DNA of 24,252 nucleotides. It comes from Hydrogenophilales bacterium. Lineage in GTDB: Bacteria; Pseudomonadota; Gammaproteobacteria; Burkholderiales; Thiobacillaceae. The position numbers and the translations under genes were made by a program. Below the pieces are notes generated by a model. It saw nothing but the letters and a program-made list of their open reading frames with translations, ran no database searches and had not been told where the DNA came from. This document shows positions 17,629-24,252 of this stretch, piece by piece (within the stretch, counting starts at the first letter, position 1; every line of letters starts with the position of its first letter). The stretch is taken from NCBI GenBank assembly GCA_011391655.1, contig JAABQE010000221.1, forward strand, positions 1 through 24,252, read 5' to 3'.

Positions 17629-19272
17629 TTATCGGCCAATCGAAAGCAACACGTCAAACAGTTCGCTGGCGATCTGCATGACCTTGCCAGCAGCCTGATA
17701 GGCCTGCTGGTATCGCAACAAGTTGGCCGCTTCTTCGTCGAGATTGACGCCCGACTCGTTTTGCAGGGAAATCGTGGCTTCGGTCAGCAGTTTTCCGGCT
17801 GCGCTGCTGGTCACTTCCAGTTCGCGGGTCTTGTTGCCGACCTGGCTCACCAACTGGGAATAGGCACCCTGATAACTGATCGTGCCATTGCCCAGGGTGT
17901 TGGTCGTTTGCAGCGCCACCAGCGCCAGGGCTTTGCTGTTATCACCCACGGCACCAGCCTGGCTGGCTGCGGCGAGCTTGGCCGGATCGGTGATGGCCAC
18001 GCCAAAGCCGGATGCGCCATTGACGGTTGGACGAATCAGGAAGCTGTCACCAGCCGCTGCACCCGCTGTCAGGTTCAGGGTGACACCATCTCTCGTAATC
18101 GCCATCGGATAAGGAGCAGGTGCGTAGGTGCTGGTGTTGTTATCCGAGAGGCGAGTCAGGGTGTAATTAGTGCCGTCAAATTGCAGCCGGTAATCGCTGG
18201 TTGTGAGCGCACCAGGACTGCTGATGCTAGCGGTAACAACAGCGGAACCGGTATTCAGGCCATGCTGCCCGACCACGGGGGCTGCGGCCGTGAAGAAAGG
18301 GGTGCCTGTTGATCCGTCAAGACCATATCCGGTCTCATGCAACGTATTGAATGTGCTGGCCAGCCCGATGGCCATCCGACCCAATGCGTTTTGCGCCGGC
18401 TCCAGTGATTGACTGCGAAAAGCGAGCAGACCACCCAGTTGGCCGCCTGCCAGCGCCGACTCGGCCAGCGATACCAGGCTGCCGTTGCTGGCGCGGTAGG
18501 CGACTTCAAGCTTTTCCGGGTTGGTCTGGGACGCCACATTGGTCAGGGTATACGTTGACACCCCCACCACCAGCGGCTGGCCATTGCCGATAAATACGTT
18601 GTAGTCACTGCCCTGCTCGACGACCGTGACCTTGATTTGCTTGTTCAGCTCCATCAGCAGCTGGTCGCGCTGATCCAGCAGGTCATTGGCGGGTTGTCCG
18701 CTCGCCCGTTCGGCCTTGCCGATTGCATCGTTCAGTTGGGCGATTTGTTGCCCGTAAGCGTTGATATCGGAGACGCTGGATTGAATCTGGCCATTCAGGC
18801 TGCTCTCGATTTCATCGAGTCGCCCCCCCAGGCTGTGAAAGCGGGAAGCCAGCGACTCCGCGGTCGACAAGGCAGCCTGTCGCGCCGGGATCGAGGTCGG
18901 ATTTGAAGCCACATCCTGCATACCGCTGAAAAAATCCTGCATGGCAGGCGACAGGCCCGTGGTGGGGTCGGCCAGCAAGCTATCGATCTGCCGCATTTGG
19001 GCGTAATAGCTATCGAGACCACTTTTCGTGGTCTGTGCCGACTGCACCTGGTTGCCCAGAAACTCGTTGTATACGCGCTTGATCGTGGAAACCTCAACCC
19101 CTTGCCCGAGGAAACCAAAACCAAAATTTTGTGCCTGCGCTGCACCCTGCACGATGACCTGCCGGTTATAGCCGGGGGTCGCCGCATTCGCGATGTTATG
19201 GCCAGTCGTGTTGATCCCTACCTGCGCGGCGGCGAGTGCGCTTTGGCCAATACTGAGGATGCTGGTTGCCAT
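17629..19272 (-). CDS. flgK: Flagellar hook-associated protein FlgK (HAP1)
   Basis: 547 residues, the usual length. The N-terminal segment has SILSIGQSALAAAQVGINTTGHNIANAATPGYNRQ in family form, then VYNEFLGNQVQ. The C-terminal helix has LDEEAANLLRYQQAYQAAGKVMQIASELFDVLLSI. The middle, about 200-440, is a variable domain exposed on the junction. FlgK is the first hook-filament junction protein. ATG 19272 has no clear ribosome binding site (CCGGGCCTAGTCAA before it), but the protein start fits the family and no better start exists. A sigma-28-like promoter lies about 50 bases upstream. Confidence 0.95.
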   Translation of the reverse strand: MATSILSIGQSALAAAQVGINTTGHNIANAATPGYNRQVIVQGAAQAQNFGFGFLGQGVEVSTIKRVYNEFLGNQVQSAQTTKSGLDSYYAQMRQIDSLLADPTTGLSPAMQDFFSGMQDVASNPTSIPARQAALSTAESLASRFHSLGGRLDEIESSLNGQIQSSVSDINAYGQQIAQLNDAIGKAERASGQPANDLLDQRDQLLMELNKQIKVTVVEQGSDYNVFIGNGQPLVVGVSTYTLTNVASQTNPEKLEVAYRASNGSLVSLAESALAGGQLGGLLAFRSQSLEPAQNALGRMAIGLASTFNTLHETGYGLDGSTGTPFFTAAAPVVGQHGLNTGSAVVTASISSPGALTTSDYRLQFDGTNYTLTRLSDNNTSTYAPAPYPMAITRDGVTLNLTAGAAAGDSFLIRPTVNGASGFGVAITDPAKLAAASQAGAVGDNSKALALVALQTTNTLGNGTISYQGAYSQLVSQVGNKTRELEVTSSAAGKLLTEATISLQNESGVNLDEEAANLLRYQQAYQAAGKVMQIASELFDVLLSIGR

Positions 19273-19323
19273 TTGACTAGGCCCGGATTGATTTCGGAGG
19301 GGGCGGAAGACCGCTCAATTGAA

Positions 19324-19350
19324 GAATCGGCCGTCTTGGCCATAACTTAA
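19324..19350 (-). promoter_or_regulatory. Putative sigma-28 (FliA) promoter for flgKL
   Basis: On the - strand: TTAAGTTA (19350-19343), an 11-base spacer, then GCCGATTC (19331-19324), matching TAAAGTTT-N11-GCCGATAA at 6/8 and 6/8. It lies in the 100-base flgJ-flgK gap. In Salmonella flgKL also has its own class 3 promoter, which fits. A weak six-base hairpin (AACTGA/TCAGTT, 19358-19373) overlaps the flgJ stop just before it. Confidence 0.65.
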
Positions 19351-19372
19351 ATACTTAAACTGATTTTTCAGT

Positions 19373-20476
19373 TCAGCCGGTTTCGACCAGGCGAATCACA
19401 CTCATCAGCTTCTGGGCGTAATTCGGGTCAGTGGCATAGCCCGCCTGCTGCAGCCCCTGTGCAAACCCGGCCGCGTTGTGTCCCGCGGCAACCACATTCT
19501 GATAGCGTGCGTTGCCTTGCAGCAGGCTGGCATAGTCGCGGAAGGAGTCGGCATAGGAATCATAGGCACGGAACGTATCCACCTGTTTTTGCGGCTTGCC
19601 GTTGACGTATTCGGTGGTGACGATATCGACGGTGCGCCCGGTCCAGTTGCCGCCCGCCTTGATGCCAAACAGGTTATGGCTGTTCTGGCCGTCCGCCCCG
19701 CGGATCTCCGCCCTGCCCCAACCCGTTTCGAGTGCGGCCTGTCCCATCATGAAATGCGCAGGAATCCCGCTGCTGGCGCTCGCGGCCTGAGCATGCGGCA
19801 GCAAGCGCTGCACAAAGGATTCAACATGGGCGGGCACATCGCCCCGCCGCGTCACCGCTGCGGAAACAGGCAGGGGGGCCGGCTGTGCAACCGCCTGCTC
19901 AGGCACATCCAGTGGGTAGGCGTGCGCCACATTAGATTTCAAACCTGGCGGCATGCCTGATACAAACGCTGGCGAAGCCTCTAATTTAACGCTTGGCGAA
20001 ACGGCCGGCCTGGCGCCTGGCAAAGCCTCTGATTTGAATGCAGACATCGCCTCATATTTCAGATCGTGTTTCAAATCATGCCTGGGGTTCAGAGGCAGAC
20101 CGGGTGCATTGTCTGCGCCCGGAATAGCTGATTCGCCATTAGGTGGCGGCGTGCCTCGCGACAATTGACCCACCATCACGTCAGCCAGACCGATCCCGCG
20201 ACTGGCGAGCCGCTGGGTCAACTCCTGATCGAGCATCGAGGTGTACATGCGGCTTTGTTCGTTGTCGAACATCCCCTCCTGCGGCGTGGCATCACGCATG
20301 CTTTTCATCAGCATGTTCATGAATACCGCCTCAAACTGCTGCGCAGCGGCTTTCAGCGCCTCGGGCGAGGACGCTGCAGCGCCAAGCTTCAGCTGATTGA
20401 GGCTCTTGGCGTCAATCGCCAGTCCGGATGAAATGCCCGATGAGATACTGGATGAGATATCGGTGTTGATGGACAT
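19373..20476 (-). CDS. flgJ: Flagellar rod assembly protein/muramidase FlgJ (two-domain)
   Basis: 367 residues, longer than the roughly 310 of enteric FlgJ. GGAGG lies 5 bases before ATG 20476. The N-terminal rod-binding domain (about 25-108) shows KAAAQQFEAVFMNMLMKSMRDATP and FDNEQSRMYTSMLDQELTQ. A linker of about 105 residues follows, rich in Pro/Ala and with repeated short units. The C-terminal glucosaminidase domain (about 214-367) has QAALETGWG with the likely catalytic Glu250, NLFGIKAGGNW and FRAYDSYADSFRDYA. FlgJ caps the growing rod and opens peptidoglycan for it in the periplasm. It follows flgI by 12 bases. The extra length is all linker. Confidence 0.96.
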   Translation of the reverse strand: MSINTDISSSISSGISSGLAIDAKSLNQLKLGAAASSPEALKAAAQQFEAVFMNMLMKSMRDATPQEGMFDNEQSRMYTSMLDQELTQRLASRGIGLADVMVGQLSRGTPPPNGESAIPGADNAPGLPLNPRHDLKHDLKYEAMSAFKSEALPGARPAVSPSVKLEASPAFVSGMPPGLKSNVAHAYPLDVPEQAVAQPAPLPVSAAVTRRGDVPAHVESFVQRLLPHAQAASASSGIPAHFMMGQAALETGWGRAEIRGADGQNSHNLFGIKAGGNWTGRTVDIVTTEYVNGKPQKQVDTFRAYDSYADSFRDYASLLQGNARYQNVVAAGHNAAGFAQGLQQAGYATDPNYAQKLMSVIRLVETG

Positions 20477-20488
20477 GTGAACCTCCGC

Positions 20489-21586
20489 TTAAATCACTTC
20501 CAGTTCAGCGTGCAGCGCACCCGATGCCTTCAATGCCTGCAAGATCGCCAGCAAGTCTTGCGGGGTCGCACCAATTGAGTTGAGCGCTTTCACGACGTCA
20601 GCCAGGGATGTGCTCGTCCTGAGCAACATCACTTCGCCTTCTTTTTCCGTAATTTCAATTTGAGCTTCCTGCGTGACCACCGTTTTGCCCTGGGAGAACG
20701 CCTCGGGTTGGCTCACATTCGTCGTGGTATTGATCACCACCGACAAATTGCCGTGGGATACCGCGCTGCGATCGAGCGTCACCATCTGGTTCATCACCAC
20801 TGAACCGGTGCGCGCATTGATGATGACCTTGGCCATGCCCTGTGCCGGGCTGACTTCGAGGCCTTCAATCGCGCCCAGAAAGGCGACGCGCTCGTTTTCG
20901 CCGACCGGCGTTTTCACCTGAACCACCCGGCCATTAAGGGCGCGCGCGGTACCCTTTCCGAAGTGGGCATTCACGGCATCGACCATGCGGCCGGCCGTGG
21001 TGAAATCGCTTTTCCGCAGTTCCAGATTGATCGTGCCGGATTCGCCCAATGCCGTTGCAACGGTGCGCTCGACCGTCGCACCAGACGGAATACGCCCGAC
21101 GCTTAGATGATTGATCTGTGCTTTGCTGCCGGCAGCCGCCGCACCGGCACCGCTGACCGCCAGACTGCCCTGCGCCATCGCGTATACCTGTCCGTCTGCA
21201 CCTTTCAATGGGGTCATCACCAGCGTGCCACCGCGCAGGCTTTTTGCATTGCCAATCGACGACACCGTAATGTCGATGGCCTGCCCGGTCTGGGCAAACG
21301 GCGGCAGATCGGCCGTCACCATGACTGCCGCAACGTTCTTGAGCTGCATATTGGTGCCGACGGGCAGATTGATGCCCATTTGAACCAGCATGTTGTAAAT
21401 GCTCTGGACGGTGAACGGCGTCTGCGTGGTCTGGTCACCCGTTCCATCCAGACCCACCACCAGGCCGTAACCCGCCAACTGGTTGTCACGCACCCCCTGA
21501 ATTGAAGCCAGGTCCTTGATGCGTTCGGCATGAACCACGCTGCTTAACGCCAGCATGCCCCATACGATCAATCGCAAAATGTTCAT
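20489..21586 (-). CDS. flgI: Flagellar P-ring protein FlgI
   Basis: 365 residues, normal length. AAAGGA lies 6 bases before ATG 21586. A Sec signal peptide ends near SSVVHA. The mature start ERIKDLASIQGVRDNQLAGYGLVVGLDGTGD is the FlgI signature in pieces, followed by MLVQMGINLP and AAVMVTADLPPFAQTGQAIDI. The C-terminal half has IEITEKEGEV and VVKALNSIGATPQDLLAILQALK. FlgI forms the ring around the rod in the peptidoglycan layer, so the host is Gram-negative. It lies 10 bases after flgH. Confidence 0.97.
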   Translation of the reverse strand: MNILRLIVWGMLALSSVVHAERIKDLASIQGVRDNQLAGYGLVVGLDGTGDQTTQTPFTVQSIYNMLVQMGINLPVGTNMQLKNVAAVMVTADLPPFAQTGQAIDITVSSIGNAKSLRGGTLVMTPLKGADGQVYAMAQGSLAVSGAGAAAAGSKAQINHLSVGRIPSGATVERTVATALGESGTINLELRKSDFTTAGRMVDAVNAHFGKGTARALNGRVVQVKTPVGENERVAFLGAIEGLEVSPAQGMAKVIINARTGSVVMNQMVTLDRSAVSHGNLSVVINTTTNVSQPEAFSQGKTVVTQEAQIEITEKEGEVMLLRTSTSLADVVKALNSIGATPQDLLAILQALKASGALHAELEVI

Positions 21587-21596
21587 GAGGAGTCCT

Positions 21597-22265
21597 TTAA
21601 AAAGGGATGAAGCTCAGGAAAAACCGGCCCATCCAGTTCATCATTTCGGCCTCGTCGAATTTGGCGCTGGTGCGGTACTCGATCCGCGCATCCGCGACCC
21701 TGCTCGATGACACATTGTTGCCCACCAGTATCGTGTCAGGCTGCACCACGCCTGACAGGCGGATGTATTCGGTTCCCTTGTCGAGTCCGATCTGCTTTTC
21801 GCCCGCAACCACCAGGTTGCCGTTGGGCAGCACTTCAATCACAGTCACGGTGATATTGCCGCTGAAGGTATTGCCTGAATTGACTTTCGAAGCGTCATCA
21901 AATTCGCTCGACGAATCCGCAACCACGCCCAGCCCCTGAAGCATCTTGAGCGGCATCCCCACCACTGCGCTGATCGACGAATCGACTGCGCCCGTCTTGG
22001 AACCATTTGAGGAAGCCTGCTTGCCAGCCTGGGTTTTCTCGCTGATGGTGATCGTCAACATATCGCCTACGTTGCGTGGCCGCCGGTCTTCGAACAAAGG
22101 ATGGTAGGCCGCCGTCTGAAAAATAGAACCATTGGTGCGCGCCTCAGCAGGAACGGCCTGCGGACGCGCAGTCACCGGCTGCTGCACGATGGTGGTCGGC
22201 GTGCTGCCGCAGCCCACCAGCCCCAGCAGCAATCCCAGCACGCCAAGCGTACGCAGCATCGTCAT
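21597..22265 (-). CDS. flgH: Flagellar L-ring lipoprotein FlgH
   Basis: 222 residues from ATG 22265; a GTG at 22277 would add four residues (MNEI) and an ATG at 22259 would remove two, and none has a strong ribosome binding site. A lipoprotein signal peptide ends in the lipobox LVGC with Cys19. Family patterns are SIFQTAAYHPLFEDRRPRNVGD in pieces, LTITISEKTQAGK, GNITVTVIEVLPNGNLVVAGEKQI, EYIRLSGVV and MNWMGRFFLSFIPF at the end. FlgH forms the outer-membrane ring around the rod. It lies between flgG and flgI. Confidence 0.96.
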   Translation of the reverse strand: MTMLRTLGVLGLLLGLVGCGSTPTTIVQQPVTARPQAVPAEARTNGSIFQTAAYHPLFEDRRPRNVGDMLTITISEKTQAGKQASSNGSKTGAVDSSISAVVGMPLKMLQGLGVVADSSSEFDDASKVNSGNTFSGNITVTVIEVLPNGNLVVAGEKQIGLDKGTEYIRLSGVVQPDTILVGNNVSSSRVADARIEYRTSAKFDEAEMMNWMGRFFLSFIPF

Positions 22266-22287
22266 GATCTCGTTCACAGCATCACGC

Positions 22288-23070
22288 TCACAACTGGGTC
22301 AGGCGCTGCAACATCTCGTCGGATGTCGAAATCGCCTTGCTGTTGATTTCGTAGGCGCGCTGGGTCTGGATCATGTTGACCAGTTCCTCCACCACGTTGA
22401 CGTTCGAGGTTTCAATGTAGCCCTGATTCAGGGTGCCCGCCCCGTTGCTGCCGGGCGTATTGGTGCTCGGGGTGCCGGACGATGCCGTTTCAGCGTACAG
22501 GTTTTCACCCAGGCTCTCCAGGCCCGCCGTGTTAATGAACGTCGCCAGTTGCAGGGTGCCGACCGTCACCGGTGTAGACGTTCCGGCTTGCGTCACCGAC
22601 ACGGTACCGTCGCGAGCGATGGTCAGCGTTTGCGCATCGGGTGGAATGGTGATGGCCGGCTGCACCGGATAACCGCTTGCGGTAACCAGCTGGCCGTTTT
22701 CATCGACCTGGAACGAGCCCGCGCGCGTGTAGGTGGTGGTGCCGTCCGGCATCTGGACCTGGAAAAATCCCAGCCCCTGGATCGCGACATCCTTGGAGTT
22801 GCCGGTTTGCTGCAGGTTGCCCTGGGTGAAGATGCGCTCGGTGGCGACCGGCTTCACCCCGGTACCCAGCTGCAGGCCAGACGGCAGTTTGGTCTGCTCG
22901 GACGACTGCGCGCCAGGCTGACGGATGGTCTGATAGAGCAAATCCTCAAACACCGCGCGTGCGCGCTTGAAGCCCGTCGTCGAGACGTTGGCCAGGTTGT
23001 TTGAAATGACATCCATCTGGGTCTGCTGGGCTTCCAGACCGGTTTTAGAAATCCATAGTGAGCGAATCAT
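22288..23070 (-). CDS. flgG: Flagellar distal rod protein FlgG
   Basis: 260 residues, exactly as usual. GAAGGAG lies 5 bases before ATG 23070. The N-terminus [16 protein letters not shown] leads to the rod-protein motif [33 protein letters not shown] and [19 protein letters not shown] follow, and the C-terminal [20 protein letters not shown] is the conserved coiled-coil half. FlgG forms the distal rod that runs through the P and L rings. It follows flgF by 27 bases. Confidence 0.97.
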   Translation of the reverse strand: MIRSLWISKTGLEAQQTQMDVISNNLANVSTTGFKRARAVFEDLLYQTIRQPGAQSSEQTKLPSGLQLGTGVKPVATERIFTQGNLQQTGNSKDVAIQGLGFFQVQMPDGTTTYTRAGSFQVDENGQLVTASGYPVQPAITIPPDAQTLTIARDGTVSVTQAGTSTPVTVGTLQLATFINTAGLESLGENLYAETASSGTPSTNTPGSNGAGTLNQGYIETSNVNVVEELVNMIQTQRAYEINSKAISTSDEMLQRLTQL

Positions 23071-23097
23071 GTCGTCTCCTTCAATCAGTCAAAGTGT

Positions 23098-23838
23098 TCA
23101 ATTCGCCGCCAGCAACTGGCTGGCCTTGCTGTCATTGCTCTCAGCGCGTTCCAGCAGCTTGATTTGCATGTCGAACTGGCGCGCCAGTGAAATCATGTCG
23201 ACCATTGCATCCACGACATTGACGTTGCTTGCCTCCAGCGCGCCGCTGATCAGCGACACCTCCGGATCGGCAGTGGCAGGCTCGCCGCTTTTCATCCGGA
23301 ACAGGCCATCGTCGCCCCGCACCAGGTCGGCAGCGGGCGGGTTCACCATTTTGAGACGCCCGACTGTGGTCTGGCCGGTAGGCTCCGAGCCCTCGGGCAG
23401 CAAGGAAATCGTGCCGTCTACAGCCACGGCAATATTGCTGCCGGGCGGAATCGACAAGGGTCCGGTATCGCCCTGCACCGTCAGCCCATCACGCGTGAGC
23501 AGCAAACCGTTCTCATCCATCTTCAGGCTGCCGTTGCGGGTGTAGGCTTCCTTGCCGTCTGCCGCCTCGACCACCAGCCAGCCCTCACCCTGCACCGCCA
23601 CATCGAGCTCACGCCCGGTGAACTGGATCGCCCCCGCACCAAAATCACTGCCGGTGCTGGAGTCCACCACAAAGGTGCGCGTGGGCATGATCGAGCCCTC
23701 AATCGGCACCGCGCGAAACTGGTCGATCTGCGCACGGAAGCCTGTGGTGGTCGCATTCGCCAGGTTGTGCGATGTCGTCGCCTGCTGTTCGAGCGTATGT
23801 TTCGCGCCGGTCATGGCGGTATAGATAAGACGATCCAT
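23098..23838 (-). CDS. flgF: Flagellar proximal rod protein FlgF
   Basis: 246 residues, normal. AAGGAG lies 5 bases before ATG 23838. The N-terminus MDRLIYTAMTGAKHTLEQQ is typical of FlgF, with SHNLANATTTGFRAQ as its form of the rod motif. The middle has GRELDVAVQGEGWLVV, and the C-terminus ALEASNVNVVDAMVDMISLARQFDMQ. FlgF is a proximal rod subunit. It shares the fold of FlgG and FlgE on either side, but the MDRLIY start and length separate it from them. Confidence 0.96.
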   Translation of the reverse strand: MDRLIYTAMTGAKHTLEQQATTSHNLANATTTGFRAQIDQFRAVPIEGSIMPTRTFVVDSSTGSDFGAGAIQFTGRELDVAVQGEGWLVVEAADGKEAYTRNGSLKMDENGLLLTRDGLTVQGDTGPLSIPPGSNIAVAVDGTISLLPEGSEPTGQTTVGRLKMVNPPAADLVRGDDGLFRMKSGEPATADPEVSLISGALEASNVNVVDAMVDMISLARQFDMQIKLLERAESNDSKASQLLAAN

Positions 23839-23878
23839 GGTGACTCCTTAGTGCCTCAACTGCTCAGTTCAATCGGGT

Positions 23879-24252
23879 TTAAAGATTGACCAGGGTCTGC
23901 AGCACTTCATCCTGCGCCTTGATGGTCTGCGCATTGGCCTGATACATCCGCTGGGCAGTAATCATGTTGACCAGCTCGGCGGTGAGGTCCACGTTGGAAT
24001 CTTCCACCGCACGCGATTGCAGTACGCCCAGGCTGCCCGAATCAGGTGCACCCACCAGCGGCACGCCCGAAGTCGAGGTCTCGATCCACTGATTATTGCC
24101 CTGGGGTTGCAGTCCATTCGGGTTGGAAAAGCCGGCCAGCACCACCTGCCCCAGCACGGCCGTCTGGCCATTGGTATAGCGCCCCAGAACGATGCCGTCG
24201 GCAGCCATATCAAAACCGGCCAGCCGGCCCGAGGTATACCCATCCTGATTCA
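23879..24252 (-). CDS. flgE: Flagellar hook protein FlgE (C-terminal part)
   Basis: The frame stays open to the right edge; about 123 C-terminal residues are seen of a protein usually 400 or more long. Visible motifs are NQDGYTSGRLAGFDMAADG, QTAVLGQVVLAGFSNPNGL, the LQSRAVEDSNVDLTAELVN heptad region, and the ending QDEVLQTLVNL. An internal ATG at 24208 is not the start. FlgE makes the hook, the universal joint between rod and filament. It lies 40 bases before flgF, consistent with a flgBCDEFGHIJ operon whose earlier genes are outside the window. Confidence 0.95.
   Translation of the reverse strand, partial: NQDGYTSGRLAGFDMAADGIVLGRYTNGQTAVLGQVVLAGFSNPNGLQPQGNNQWIETSTSGVPLVGAPDSGSLGVLQSRAVEDSNVDLTAELVNMITAQRMYQANAQTIKAQDEVLQTLVNL

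Noticed and set aside
19358..19373. AACTGA/TCAGTT hairpin at the flgJ stop as a terminator
   Set aside because: Only six mostly weak pairs and a short T run; too weak to call.

Overview
This window is an uninterrupted block of flagellar and chemotaxis genes from a GC-rich, polarly flagellated type of Proteobacterium. I favour a betaproteobacterium, possibly of the Thiobacillus/Nitrosomonadales kind. The evidence is a CheZ-type phosphatase next to CheD, a FlgJ that carries its own muramidase domain (so P and L rings, hence Gram-negative), Tsr/Aer-like receptors with E. coli-like residue spacing, and the gene order. The genus is a guess; no rRNA or tRNA gene is present to test it.

Positions 1-3432 (+ strand) hold the end of a fliMNOPQR operon. 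It encodes the C-ring switch proteins FliM (5' end cut off) and FliN, then the export-gate proteins FliO, FliP, FliQ and FliR. The fliM/fliN, fliN/fliO and fliO/fliP pairs overlap by 4-11 bases.

Everything from 3455 to the right edge is on the - strand and converges on fliR across only 22 bases. In transcription order (right to left) it begins with a hook-basal-body block: flgE (5' end outside the window), flgF, flgG, flgH, flgI, flgJ, flgK, flgL. A stem-loop with a T-rich tail follows flgL. Then comes a chemotaxis block: cheA, cheW, an MCP, an OprB-type porin, a second MCP, an Aer-like PAS receptor, cheR, cheD, cheB, cheY, cheZ. Three sites resembling sigma-28 (FliA) promoters with exact 11-base spacers lie in front of flgK, cheA and cheY. 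They would turn on late flagellar and signalling genes after the hook-basal body is complete.

How it works together: the receptors signal through CheW to CheA; CheA phosphorylates CheY and CheB; CheY-P binds FliM/FliN; CheZ removes the phosphate; CheR, CheB and CheD adjust receptor modification. Two of the three receptors end in a WEEF-type tether for CheR/CheB; the Aer-like one does not.

The most unusual part is 8955-13710. An outer-membrane carbohydrate-type porin gene sits inside the chemotaxis operon between two MCP genes. The signalling domains of those two genes are almost identical in DNA (4 differences in about 703 bases, none changing the protein), while their sensor domains are unrelated. 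This points to recent duplication or gene conversion and to a possible porin-receptor functional unit. No CRISPR array, insertion sequence, tRNA or rRNA gene was seen. No stretch over 300 bases lacks a gene; the longest is the 295-base cheA-flgL gap, described below.
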